From NCBI GenBank assembly GCA_963277665.1, contig OY728132.1:273422898-273486897 (forward strand): a stretch of 64,000 nucleotides of DNA, in the 5' to 3' direction. The position numbers and the translations under genes were made by a program. Every line of letters starts with the position of its first letter. Positions within the stretch are counted from its first letter, which is position 1. The notes under the pieces were generated by a model. It was not told where the DNA came from. It did not search any database and saw only the letters and a list, made by a program, of their open reading frames with translations. Positions 12,082-23,800 of this stretch are shown piece by piece. This DNA is from Viscum album. Taxonomy: Eukaryota; Streptophyta; Magnoliopsida; Santalales; Viscaceae.

Positions 12082-14182
12082 AGTCAAATCAATGGGATGT
12101 TACTTTTGTTCAATCTATCCTTTATTTTTTCATGGAGATTTCATTGAATGTCAGGGGTCTTCCCCTCCGTCGAGGAATAAAAATCAAATTTTATTCATAA
12201 TGTGAGGTTATATTATCTACGATATCCTAGTATAGAAGTACTTTTCCACAACACATGGTATTCAAGTCACTGATTCAAAAGGAATTTCTACTACTAAAAT
12301 ATATAGTAAAATGTTTGATAATGTTTCCAAAGAAATTTTTTTTCTCATGATAGATCTATATGATGAGATCTATTTTAATTGGACAAGCTTAACCTTTTCC
12401 ATGTCTATGTGGGAGAAATTTTAATATATGAATTTGAAGGTGATAAAAAAGTAAAATATTTCTTCCATCAAGTCTCTCACAATCCATTTAGTGACTTTAA
12501 AATGAATTCAAATTAAAATTTTGATAGTATATTTAATAGAATAAATAAATTTTTTGGATATATTCAATGGCATGGGGAAGAAATGAAAAACATATATACT
12601 TCTAGTTAAATCATGTCAAGGCTTCCACCAATTTACAATCGAAGAGTGTAATCCCATGAGGAAATGGATTTGTCTATATTTCAAATGATGATCTATTAAC
12701 CATATTGGTTATCTTTTAAAGGAGATTCAAATGAGAAGATGCGTCAAATAAAGTAAGAAACGATATGAAACTAGAATCCATGAAAAATCATGATATTTAC
12801 AGAGTATTTAATGCTGGATAATGTGAGGAATATGATCTTATTTCTCATTTAACTATCAAATTCAAGAGAAAAAATGGATATTTGATGGAAAGATTCTATT
12901 GTCTTGATTATGTTGTGGCAGATTATGGCACATTACCTCTTTGTGGTCAATAAAATTTTATGATAATTAATGTGAAAAAAATAATGAATAATTCTGTAAT
13001 CTATTTCCTAACATGGGAGTTCTTAGGTCAGGATATAAATTTTATAAAAATCACTTATTCTACAAAGTAGAACAAGATGAAAATGAATTCTTAACGGCTG
13101 TTGAACTTTTAATTAAATAAGTACCCCCAACATCCATGAATGGGAAATTTGAAAAGGTAAAACGTAAAAAATATATTGAATATCAGTTTCATACTATTGT
13201 TGATATCAATGTGTTCCATGAGGGTTAACATGATGACCATGAAAATAAAATAATGATAAAATGAAATTCTTTTGATTTTATAAATGAGTCATCAGAATAT
13301 TATGGTCAGCTACATGAAAAACATGGTCAACTATAAGTAGAGAAAGAGAAGCATGGGACAACTATGAAAATCTAAAAAGATGCTATGGGATTTAAAAATT
13401 TAATGAAGAGTATGAAAAATTATTAATTGACCTAACATAGATAATAGAGAAATATGATAAGATAGTTGAGGGACATGAAGAATGAGTTATAACATTAAGA
13501 AGTGAACTGTAAACTAAATCAAAATTGAGGAAAATAATGAAGAAATTAAAATGTGTATGATTTCAAGATGCATAGCTATTACAAGTAGCTAAACATGATT
13601 ATAAAGTAGTTTAGAAGGCCTTAAATGATTATATAGAATCATGTATCGGAAGGACTGTAATTGGTCGTGAAACATTAAAGTATTCAAATGGGATGAGCAA
13701 GAATAAAGTGAAATTGGAATATGGAAATATCACAATGTATCATATTATTCTAGAAAATAAATCACAAAAAACAATAGAAGAGAGGGTTGTAAATAATCGT
13801 ATTGTTCCTAAATAAATTCACTTGTCAAATTAATTGATAAAATAAATCGATATGAAGAGGAATGGAAGAGAGATGAAATTTCCTCCTAAAAAAATTCAAT
13901 TCAATAGTTTTTTGGGGCATTCCATTTCTTACGATGAACAAGCATGAATTTATCTGAATGGGAAAGCTTTCATAAGTCAAAAAAGGAAAATGATATCATT
14001 TCATTAATCGTATTGAATAAATAGTTTCTATGGATATGGTTTTCATTGTTCAATATGCGGTCATATATCTTATTATATCATGCAATGGAAAGGAGGGAAA
14101 ATACCTACATAACTCAAATACATGTCAATATCCATCAGACAATAAGAATTACCCTTGAAAATAAGAATTCTTAATTGAAGAA
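12082..14182 (+). pseudogene. Sirevirus-like Copia gag remnant
   Basis: All frames are broken, but two gag landmarks remain in the right order. At about 12,617-12,750 the line SRLPPIYNRRV, a stop, SHEEMDLS and a shifted frame giving DDLL fits the UBN2-type gag pattern (SLPP-x-Y, then a Glu-rich helix, then a LxxYEMR end). At about 14,024-14,080 the line FYGYGFHCSICGHIS matches the Sirevirus gag zinc knuckle, which opens F-x-G-Y-C and continues CxxCxxxGH; the first Cys is now Gly and the last is not in place. Gag would coat the RNA in virus-like particles. E2 interrupts just beyond the knuckle. Many in-frame stops rule out function. Confidence 0.6.
14178..14182. repeat. E2 target-site duplication, left copy (4 of 5)
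   Basis: AAGAA before the LTR start at 14,183 pairs with GAGAA at 25,170-25,174 after the right LTR; one base differs. This is consistent with one integration event plus a later point change. Confidence 0.7.
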
Positions 14183-16188
14183 TGTAACACCCTGAGATTT
14201 TATGAAAAATATTCTTTTAATTTCATTAATGTCTTGTGTTGTATGCTACACCAAGATTACCCTGCGCTATATGCAACACTGTATTAGCTTGCAGTATACG
14301 CAACACTATTCTTGGATCGTGTTACACACAATTTTGATAATAGTTATTCTACGCATCATTGAGTATATATATATATATTCAATGTATAAATGAAATATGG
14401 TTGGATTATGTAATATGAAACAACGAAGGATTCTTGCACAAAACGAAACCCTTACTTGGCTTGCATTACACGCAAGCGCGATCTTCCGTGATAGCGTGTG
14501 TTGTACGCAACACTGAGTTTCGCTAAACAATGATATGCTATTAAAATATTATTAAAACTAGCCATTATGAATAGTAATAACCACTTTTTGAAATTTTTTA
14601 AATTTTATTTTTTAAAACGGACTTCATTTTTGGATTCGGAATATCGAAATTAGCTTAGGGTGAAAATTTGGTACTCTTCAGATAACTTTCATTTTCTGAT
14701 GAATAGTGAAAATTACTAAATTTTAATTAAAAACAACCTTTTTAATTGAAATAATTATTAGCGATAAATTATTAATTTTAGTTGTTTTAAATTATATTTA
14801 GAATATTTTTTACAATTTAATCCAATGTTGGTCATTGGATGTAATTTCACATTTAAACTAGACATAAACAAGTGTCAATCTTTTGATAGTTATTATCTCT
14901 TAAGAACACGCTATTTGTTTTGACGGCGAGAATTAATTTTTAAAATAAGTAATGCAACTGATATGTTTTGAATTTGGTAAAATAGACATCATTTTTGAAT
15001 TCATAATATCAAATATATCTTAGGCCTAATTTTTGTTATTTTTCTGAAAACTTTCATTTTTTGATGAATAGTGAAACCACTAAGTGGTAGTTAAAAAAAA
15101 TGAATTTTTCATAAAACATAATTTTACCACTTCTGTGAGTGGAATTTCAAAAATTCTAGAGAAACGGTTGATGTCAGTGTGTAAAATGTGGTTCAATGAG
15201 ATGAAAATAGTTTTTGGTGAATAGTAACATTTTACTTTTTTTACCACGGTTAAAAGTAAATAGGGTAATTGAGGGTAAAAATGATATTATTATTATCCTA
15301 ACACATATCCTAATTCTATTGGATAATTGTAATTCGACCAAAAACAACCTTATGAATAAAATATGACCATTTAGGCCCACTTGGATTAGATTAGGACATT
15401 TATTATTAATTTATTTAAAGAAGTGTTAAAATAGTTAAAATCAACATTTAATAAGTAAATAATTTTTAATATAAGGTTATACATAAGATAAATTCGACTA
15501 TAAATATTCATTAGAAAGATAAAATGATTTCCTACATAATGGTATTTTATTTATAATTTTTAGACTTTAAATAATTTAATTTATTTATGACACAATGATG
15601 ATGAAGTAATTATCTTATTAATTAAATATTGACATAATTGATGTTATAAATTCCAAAATAAATGTAATTTGAGACTTTTTATGAATTACACTAATTTTCT
15701 AGGTCAATATGACATGTTATTATTGATTTAATTAATGTTTTTCGAACTAATTATTCTGTTATGAGTTTTACAAAAATCAATTACTAAATAGTTTCAAAAT
15801 TGACATAAAAGTGTTTTTAAAACAAATATTATATTATTGTTATTTTATTCCTAAAAATATAAGGTTCGGCCAAATGACTTTGATAAGGTTATAAATATTA
15901 ATAATAAACAACTTTGGGTTCTTTTGGATTCTTATAGTATGTTTATTAACCTTATAGTGTAAGAACACAAAAAGACATGGTAAAAGTAAAATTTTCTAAC
16001 TTAAAGTTAAATATAAATGATATAGTTAAAATAGGAACCTAAACTTGTCTAAATTCTATTGGATGAGAGGATTTCTACCCATACCCACCTTAGCTTCAAA
16101 ATATCTCAATTTGGAGCTATTTAAAACCAAATTTGGATTTATAATAAAATAATATTTTTAGTTTTTCCAAAGGAGCCCCTCTCCTCCC

Positions 16189-16197
16189 TTATAAAAG
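16189..16197 (+). promoter_or_regulatory. TATA box of the E2 5' LTR
   Basis: TTATAAAAG inside CCCTTATAAAAGGG, preceded by a C/T-rich run. The same box is kept in the right LTR at 22,814-22,822, and AT-drifted equivalents sit at about 32,866 and 40,730 in E3. Transcription should start about 30 bp downstream, which sets U3 at roughly 2 kb. Confidence 0.75.
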
Positions 16198-16532
16198 GGA
16201 ACCTCCTCCCTCTCTTCCTCACACGAATTTGAGCCTTCGAGCTTGGCCAAACCCTACCAAATTCTCTTTTACACTTCCCTAGAAACATCCTAGAGGTTCT
16301 GGTCTTCTTCAAAGACCAATTATAGTGCCTTAAACGGAGATCTCAAAGAGGCGCTTCAAAGAAGAGGTAATGTCCGTTACCGATTCTTTCAACTTTATTT
16401 CTTCTTCCACTTCTTCTTCTTAGGTTGTTTCATTATTAAATAATAAAATAAGTATCAGTAATATACTGATATGTTATTATAAGTATGAAACAACCCTATT
16501 TCACCATCTATCCATCCTACTGAAAACAATAT

Positions 16533-16577
16533 CACCACGCGTGCGTACGTACGGAATACCGTCTCCACGCCGTGGTG
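16533..16577 (+). other. Structured hairpin 1 of the E2 5' LTR
   Basis: CACCACG (16,533-16,539) pairs with CGTGGTG (16,571-16,577). After one bulged C (16,570), CGTG pairs with CACG. Then comes an asymmetric internal loop, CGTACGT against CTC, and an inner stem ACGG/CCGT with loop AATA. Hairpins 2 and 3 repeat this plan with different outer-stem sequences. The right LTR copy is at 23,157-23,201. Confidence 0.75.
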
Positions 16578-16716
16578 TAATCTATTTTCCACCACCACCA
16601 TACTTGGATGGGTATAATGGTGTACATGATATCTATATATGATTACTGTAAAGTGATATTGATTCTAAAATAGTATACATACACTCAAATACAATTCCAC
16701 GATCATGAAAACGATA

Positions 16717-16763
16717 TCATCGCTCGTGCGTACGTACGGACTACCGTCTCCACGACGCGATGA
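16717..16763 (+). other. Structured hairpin 2 of the E2 5' LTR
   Basis: TCATCGC (16,717-16,723) pairs with GCGATGA (16,757-16,763). A bulged C (16,756) sits at the same place as in hairpin 1, then TCGTG pairs with CACGA. The internal loop is again CGTACGT against CTC, the inner stem ACGG/CCGT and the loop ACTA. It starts 184 bp after hairpin 1. The right LTR copy is at 23,341-23,387. Confidence 0.75.
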
Positions 16764-16919
16764 GATTGATTCTCCACGTTAACCATTCATGACTGATTAT
16801 AATATAGATATAATAAGAAATCATGAAATATATGACATAATAATGATACTGTATTTATGTATATATATATGTATGTCATCTACTTAATTCCATTCAACTC
16901 AATAAGGAAATGAAAACAA

Positions 16920-16957
16920 CGTTCATGCATACGTATGGCCAACCGTCTCCATGAACG
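16920..16957 (+). other. Structured hairpin 3 of the E2 5' LTR
   Basis: CGTTCATG (16,920-16,927) pairs with CATGAACG (16,950-16,957), 8 bp without bulge. The internal loop is CATACGT against CTC, the inner stem ATGG/CCGT (one G-U pair in RNA), and the loop CCAA. It starts 203 bp after hairpin 2. The right LTR copy is at 23,543-23,584. Confidence 0.72.
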
Positions 16958-18547
16958 GTGTATTTCTTTCCATTTAATGATCTATTATATATATATATAT
17001 TCTGAATATATATTATATATAAATCATGTTTTATATTCTGGTATTAAGTAATAATGATCTATGTAATCATATGAATAATTAAAAGTTATAACACGGATGA
17101 CAAATAAAACGATTTTACCCAAAACGCTCTTTAACATGGAATTTACAAAAGAACGGGTAAAATAAAGTCATAATTGAACCATATATGATAACATAATAAT
17201 GAGTATGATTCTGGAATAATTAAATGACATTATTTATATCATTATACAGGAGGTTCGGACACTTACGAAGCAAATCAGACCTAAGGTAAGGGAAAACATC
17301 ACAATCTCATTTTTATCCGAGATTGTTTATACTTTGGTTTTTACTGGGGTGTATTTTATCATCCACATCCATGTTTCCTCAATATTTAATATTATTTCCA
17401 TCCACCTACAATTGTTTAAATCCAATTTTACCCTTCGGTGAGTTTTTAGTAAAATATATGAAAGGAATATTTTGTCGTTTTTCGTACAAGGTACTTTTTG
17501 ACTTTTCCGACAAAAGTGTGAAGAATTTTTTTTAACTTATACAGCATGAATGGATTTTTAAAACATTATTTTCAAGAATATTCCTTTACATGTTTTCATG
17601 TTTATTTTTAATCAAATTATTTTAGTTTAAAATTGTATGACATGTTAAGAAAGGAAAATGTTTTTGAAAGGATATTTTCCTCACGAATGGAGTTCAAGTG
17701 TTTTATCAAAATTATTTTCCATCTAGGAGAATATAGGGTTCTATTTCTATCCCTATTATTACATTTATTTGATTATGTTGTGATAAAATTATTTTTATGA
17801 ATTCATTTATCTTATATGAATTGTTTTATGATGTCACGATGTTTAAGATTCCGATTTTTATTACATGGGTTATGCTATGATGTATGGTTTATGATTTTGT
17901 GGCACACATAAGAATGGTATCATTTTGAGATGGGTGGGACCTATATCTCCCTCCAATGCATTGGTTAATGATTTTATATCTCATGAGATAGACATGGCTG
18001 GAACGGCAGGTTAAACCGGTTCAGTGAAATAGGACTGAAACGAGGAGTGAACTCGGTTCAGAAATGGAATTTGTCCACTAATTTATTCTTGGAATTGAGT
18101 CTTGACTAACAAGAAATTATTCTATATGATTATGAGTGTATGCCACAAAGTTTCATGGTTTATGTTATGATTATTGGGATTACATTTCACTACTATGATT
18201 TATCCCATGTTATGATATTATGATTTCTTTTGCAGGTTAAGATTTCCAAAAGTTATGTTCTTATGTATATGATGTGATTAATATTTCTTTTGTTTACCCT
18301 TACTAAGCATTTGAGCTCACCCTTTTATGTTTTCTTTTCCACAGGACATAAAAAAGCTTTTAGTTAAAAAAAAGGAAGTTATTTTTGGGAGATGTTGAAG
18401 ATCTTTAACCATGATTAGAAGATTACGTTCCAAGTTTCCAAAGACACAAAACTATTACGATCCTTGTGTGTCTGTTACTGATATGTATTAAGTATTCCGC
18501 TAAAGTAATGTAATATCCATGTACATCAAGATTTGGGTATCTACAAT

Positions 18548-18559
18548 TGGAAACAGAGG
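18548..18559 (+). other. E2 primer binding site
   Basis: TGGAAACAGAGG lies two bases after the LTR end. It matches the initiator-Met type site TGGTATCAGAGC apart from a few changes, and sets the element on the plus strand. Confidence 0.75.
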
Positions 18560-18806
18560 AAAAGTTTACTCAACCTTTGGAAACTAGGATACAAAAACGT
18601 TAGTGAGATCCCTAGATATATTTCTAAGGTATGTCCAGGGATGTCCCTAAGGATAAGTATACGTATCGGATATAGTCCTAGAACTATGGTAACGATCTTA
18701 GAATTTAACCTTAGATGTTAGATATTTATGGTACTCCCCCTTTATTATGTTGTTTTCCCTAACGTTATTTTTTCCTCTCACACTATTCTTTTTGGGTTTT
18801 AGAAAA
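18560..18806 (+). other. E2 leader between primer site and gag
   Basis: About 250 bp of untranslated sequence. It includes a C-rich CTCCCCC line at 18,733 and a T-rich tract just before the gag start at 18,807. No gene is seen. Confidence 0.5.
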
Positions 18807-19339
18807 TGGATGGAAACAAGATTATTCATGATAATGTAGGATATGATGGACAATGGAATGATATTATTCATGTGAAACCAAATGAAATCGGATTTGGAAG
18901 TCCAAACATCATTATTATTCCTAATCAACCATCTCATAATATGATCAATAATGTAAAATTTGGTAAGTTTCCTGGCTCGGCTAATAAGTGAAAGATGGAG
19001 TTTCATGATGATCATAGAGGAAGGAAAGTTCAATTTCCCCTATGTCAATCATGTGGGAAGAGGCATCAAGGATAATGTTTCAAAGGAACTGGAAGATGCT
19101 TTGTGTGTGTAAAAGATGGACACAAAGCCAGTAAGTTCAATGGAAAAGGTTCGGTTAACACCAGGGATGAGGATAATGGTATTTCTACGACATCAACAAT
19201 GGTTAAATGTTTTAAATGTGGAATGTATGGGCATTATGCAAACCAATGCCCAAAAGGAAAGTCTCATGAAGAGAATCATTATGGTCGTATGGGTAGTATT
19301 TATGTTGATGATGATGAAGAGACTACATATGATATGTGA
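18807..19339 (+). pseudogene. E2 gag remnant with zinc knuckles
   Basis: An ATG at 18,807 opens a frame rich in Asn, Asp and Ile that stops at 18,988. A second frame (about 19,040-19,339) reads CQSCGKRHQG, a stop, CFKGTGRCFVCVKDGHK, then CFKCGMYGHYANQCPKG. The first part follows the gypsy gag pattern CxxCGKxHxGxC..G..CFxCGxxGH; the second is a perfect CCHC knuckle (Cys, Cys, His, Cys spaced 2-4-4). Gag binds the element RNA in the particle. The capsid part expected before the knuckles is largely missing: only about 230 bp separate the ATG from the first Cys. An acidic tail ends with a stop at 19,339. No protease follows. Confidence 0.75.
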
Positions 19340-20012
19340 TTTGAAAGAATTGTTGAATCTCGGTCAATGGTTTAAGAATGTAGTGGAATGATTACATGAT
19401 TATCATATGTAATGTTGTATAAGTAATCTCATGGTACTATGGAATAAAGAGACATCTAAGGATTGTTATACTGTTGTATTTCCTTGAGTTTTGAAAGTGT
19501 ATGATTAATGGTACCAGTATCCATGAATGTTTATTCAGATATTTTTGGAATGTATATATGATAAGCACATAATGAATGGATAAGGAGAATATTAAATGTT
19601 TGATAGTGTTCATGAGCTCATGAATGATATATGGAAATAGTTATATCATGGTTTGAGTATATAGAATTTTGGGTTTTTGGTATGTGGAATGAGTTAACTT
19701 TTGGTAGCACTAATGTTTTTACTAACATTCAAAGGGTATTCATTTTTCAATAGAATACATGATTAAGGCCTTAGAATATTTGGAATGTGACCAACATGAC
19801 ATATCTTATGATATATGGGGATCAACGATGGTATTAACATGCTTGTTATATGAAATCTCTAGTAATCGTTTTCACTATATTATGAGAGTGGACTGCAGTA
19901 TTATGGAGAAGCCTAAAGATTGGAATGGATTATGTTGGACCTAAGTTAGAATTGATTAAGGAAAGAAGTTTTTTCGATATTATTTATGGGATGTTATAGT
20001 AATGTAGTTTTA
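19340..20012 (+). other. E2 interior after gag, no domain seen
   Basis: AT-rich sequence with a short open frame at 19,759-19,944 on plus that I do not recognise. Protease, RT and integrase would be expected here in an autonomous element. None of their motifs is visible on either strand, and the remaining space is far too small for a full pol. Confidence 0.55.
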
Positions 20013-20148
20013 GAAAAAAGGACAACCTGGAGGACAGGTGACATCCCATTACATCGGACAAGGCTGTGGAAATTGAACCCAGAACCGAAGTGCAACTAGA
20101 CTTTATCGCCTACCACTGGCCTACAGGAATTCCCTGGTTAGTAGAAAC
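20013..20148 (-). mobile_element. tRNA-derived SINE (about 136 bp) inside E2
   Basis: On the minus strand the sequence contains TAGGCCAGTGG (pol III A-box type) and, about 30 bp on, GGTTCAATTTC (B-box type), the head of a tRNA-derived SINE. The 3' end on that strand is a short T-run (CCTTTTTTC), as in several plant SINEs. It is flanked by an exact 8-bp direct repeat, TAGTTTTA, at 20,005-20,012 and 20,149-20,156, as expected from LINE-driven insertion. The block is visibly less AT-rich than its surroundings, so it is younger than E2. I cannot name the SINE family. Confidence 0.8.
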
Positions 20149-20156
20149 TAGTTTTA

Positions 20157-20787
20157 TTTTATTATGTAGTATGATATATGTAGTATAAGTTCATTTTTGG
20201 AACCATATACGATTAATTAGCCATAAGATGGACTTATAACTTTTGATAACCTTTTGTTTGAAATAGATGGAATGACCCATCATTCTATCACATTATCTGC
20301 TAACACATCACGAATAGAAAATTCAACTTCATTTATTTAAGGGATGAAGGGGAAATTGTTCATATCATGAACAATAGTGAAATTGTACCAAAATAATGTA
20401 AGTATTTCTTTTAATTCACCAACTTTAGGGAAATTATCTTGAAAATCAAAACTGTTGTCCTAGTGACCTTATATCTGATGAATCGGATGGTACCTTAGAT
20501 CATCGCAAATATATGCCTTTGTGATTGTTGGCTTTTTCATAGACATGTTCTCGACCACTATCCATCAGAACTTGATGGTTAGATTTGTCTTCCATATCCA
20601 TATTTTCACCTATGTTCTCCTATGTGGAAACCCAGTGATGAGTTAATTTGGGTAACCGTTTCATTTCATACTTTAGTTTTTAAAGCCAAGTTTGGGTATT
20701 CCTTTTTACGATGTTGGTTTACATTAAACAAACTTTCGTGTAATAACCATTTATATCCCCGACGAATTTGGAGGGAGAAATTCATTT
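20157..20787 (+). other. E2 interior before the polypurine tract
   Basis: AT-rich with no long frame. The last about 60 bp (CCCCGACGAATTTGGAGGGAG, then GAAATTCATTTTAAGG) resemble the end of gypsy pol and the line that precedes the polypurine tract in many plant elements. So the 3' tip of the original interior survives while most of pol is gone. Confidence 0.5.
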
Positions 20788-20801
20788 TAAGGGGGGTAGA
20801 A
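20788..20801 (+). other. E2 polypurine tract
   Basis: TAAGGGGGGTAGAA sits directly before the TGTAACACC start of the 3' LTR. It is the plus-strand priming site and confirms the + orientation. Confidence 0.85.
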
Positions 20802-23800
20802 TGTAACACCCCTCTATTTTATGAAAAATATTCTTTTAATTTCATTAATATCTTGTGTTGTATGCTACACTAAGATTACCTTGCTCTATATGCAACACCG
20901 TATTAGCTTTTAGTATACGCAACACTATTCTTGGATCGTGTTACACACAATTTTGATAATAGTTATTCTACGCAACAATGAGTATATATATATATATATT
21001 AAATGTATAAATGAAATATGGTTGGATTATGTTACACTAAACAACGAAGCATTCTTGCACAACATGCAACCCTGACTTGGCTTGCATTACACGCAAGCGC
21101 GACCTTCCGCAATAGCGTGTGTTGTACGTAATACCGAGTTTCTCTAAACAATGATATGCTATTAAAATATTATTAAAAGTAGATGTTATGAATATTAATA
21201 ACCACTTTTTGAAATTTTTTAAATTTTATTTTTCAAAATGGACTTCATTTTTGGATTTGGAATATCAAAATTAGCTTAGGGTGAAATTTTGGTACTTTTC
21301 GGATAACTTTCATTTTCTGATGAATAGTGAAAATTAATATAATTTAATTAAAAACAACCTTTTTATTCGAAATAATTGTTAGCGATAAATTATTAATTTG
21401 AGTGGTTTTAAAGTATATTTAGAATATATTATTACAATTTAATACAATGTTGGTCATTGGATGTAATTTCACATTTAAACCAGACATAAACATTTGTCAA
21501 TCTTTTGATAGTTATTATCTCTTAAGAACACGCTATTTGTTTTGACGACGGGAATTAATTTCTAAATTATGTAATGCATCTGATATGTTTTGAATTTGGT
21601 AAAATAGACATCATTTTTGAATTCATAATATCAAATATATCTTAGGCCTAATTTTTGGTATTTTTCTAGAAACTTTCATTTTTTGATGAATAGTGAAATC
21701 ACTAAGTGATAGTTTAAAAAAATGGATTTTTCATAAAACTTAATTTTACCGCTTGTGTGAGTGGAATTTTAAAAATCTGAGAGACACGGTTTATGTCATT
21801 AAGTAAAATGTGGTTCAATGAGATGAAAATAATTTTTGGTGAATAGTAACTTTTAACTTTTTTTACCATGGTTAAAAGTAAATAGGGTAATTGAGGGTAA
21901 AAATAATAATATTATTACCCTAACACATATACTAATTCTATTGGATAAGTGTAATTCGACCAAAAACAACATTAGTAATAAAATATGACCATTTAGGACC
22001 ACTTGGATTAGATTAGGACATTTATTATTAATTTATTTAAAGAAGGGTTAAAATAGTTAAAATCAAAGTTTAATAAGTAAATAATTTTTAATATAAGGTC
22101 ATACATAAGATAAATTCGACTATAAATATTCATTAGAAAGCTAAAACGATTTCCTACATAATGTTTTTTTATTTGTAATTTTTAGACATTAAATAATTTA
22201 AATTTTTTATGACACAAAGATGATGCAGTAATTATCTTATTAATGAAATATTGACATAATTGATGTTATAAATACAAAAATAAATGTAATTTGAGACTTT
22301 TTATGAATTAAAGTAATTTTCTAGGTTAATATGACATGTTATTATTGATTTAATTAACTTTTTTTTGAACTAATCATTCTGTTATGATATTTACAAAAAT
22401 CAGTTACTAAATAGTTTCAAAATTGACATAATATAGTTTTTAAAACAAATATAATATTACTGTTATTTTATTGCTAAAAATATAAGGTTCGGCCAAATGA
22501 CTTAAATAAGGTTATATATATTAATAATAAACAACTTTGGGTTCGTTTGTCATCTTATAGTATGTTTATTAACCTTATAGTGTAAGAACACAAAAAGACA
22601 CGGTAAAAGTAAAATTATCTATCTTAAAGGTTAAATATAAATGATAAGGTTAAAATAGGAAACTAAACTTGTATAAATTCTATTGGATGAGAGTATTTCG
22701 ACCCATCCCCACATTAGCTTCGAAATAACTCAATTTGGAGCTATTTAGAACCTAATTTGGCTTTATAATAAAATAATATTTTTAGTTTTTCCAAAGGAGC
22801 CCCTTTCCTCCCTTATAAAAGGGCACCTCCTCCCTCTCTTCCTCACACCAATTTGAGCCATCAAGATTGGCCAAACCCTTCCAAATTATCTTTTACACTT
22901 CCCTAGAAACATCCTAGAGGTTCATTTCTTCTTCAAAGACCAATTATAGTGCCGTAAAAGGAGATCTCAAAGAGGAGCTTCAAAGAAGAGGTAATGTCCG
23001 TTACCGATTCATTCAAATTTATTTTTTCTTCCACTTCTTATTTTTAGGTTGTTTCATTATTAAGTAATAACATCAGTATCACTCATATACTGACATGTTA
23101 TTAAAAGTATTAAACAACCCTATTTCACCATATATCCATCCTACGAAAAACGAAATCACCGCACGTGCATACGTACGGAATACCATCTCCACGCCGTGGT
23201 GTAATCTATTTTCCACCACCACCTTACTTGGATGGGTATAATGGTGTACGTAATAACTATATATGATTATTGTAAATTGATATTGATTCTGAAATATTAT
23301 ACATACACTCAAATAAAATTCCACGATCATGAGAAAGATATCATCTCTCGTGCGTACGTACGGACTACAGTCTCCACGACGCGATGAGATTCATTCTCCA
23401 CGTTAACCATTCATGAATGATTATAAAGTATATATAATAAGTAATCATGAAATATATGACATAATAATGATACTGGATAAATGTGTATATATATGTATGT
23501 CATCTACTTAATTCCATTCAACTCAATAAGGAAACGAAAACAGTGTTCATGCGTACGTATGGCCTACCGTCTCCATGAACGGTGTATTTATTTCCATTTA
23601 CTGATCTTTTATATATATGTATATTCTGAATATATATTATATATAAATCATGTTTTATATTCTGGAATTAAGTAATCATGATCTAAGTAATCATATGAAT
23701 AACTACAAGTCATAACACAGACAACAAATAAAATGATTTTACCCAAAACGCTCTTTAACAGGGAATTTACAAAAGAACGGGTAAAATAAATTCATAAATG

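Larger units (their letters stand above)
16367..18344 (+). other. Possible intron in the E2 LTR leader
   Basis: GAAGAG followed by GTAATG at 16,367 looks like a donor about 150 bp after the expected transcription start. TTTTCTTTTCCACAG ending at 18,344 looks like an acceptor with a good pyrimidine tract, just after a CTTACTAAGCATTTG line that could serve as branch region. Both ends are kept in the right LTR (donor at 22,991, acceptor ending at 24,968). A second acceptor-like site (TTCTTTTGCAG, ending about 18,235) is lost in the right LTR. If real, the three hairpins lie in the intron. Confidence 0.4.
14183..18545 (+). repeat. E2 5' LTR (4,363 bp)
   Basis: It starts TGTAACACCCTGAG and ends GGTATCTACA. 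Upstream of the TATA box lie two repeated ATTTTTGGATTC / TTTCATTTTCTGATGAATAG blocks (about 14,625-14,710 and 14,990-15,075). The region downstream of the TATA box carries three structured hairpins, long AT-rich tracts, and a pyrimidine-rich CAG acceptor-like site near the end. It is closely similar to 20,802-25,169 throughout; most differences look like transitions at C or G. Confidence 0.93.

Noticed and set aside
16533..16957. Hammerhead ribozymes as in plant retrozymes
   Set aside because: The CUGAUGA and GAAA core strings needed for a hammerhead are not present in or around the hairpins.
20013..20148. A real tRNA gene on minus
   Set aside because: A- and B-box-like lines are present, but the arms do not form a full cloverleaf that I can draw, and the 8-bp duplication plus T-run fit a SINE better.
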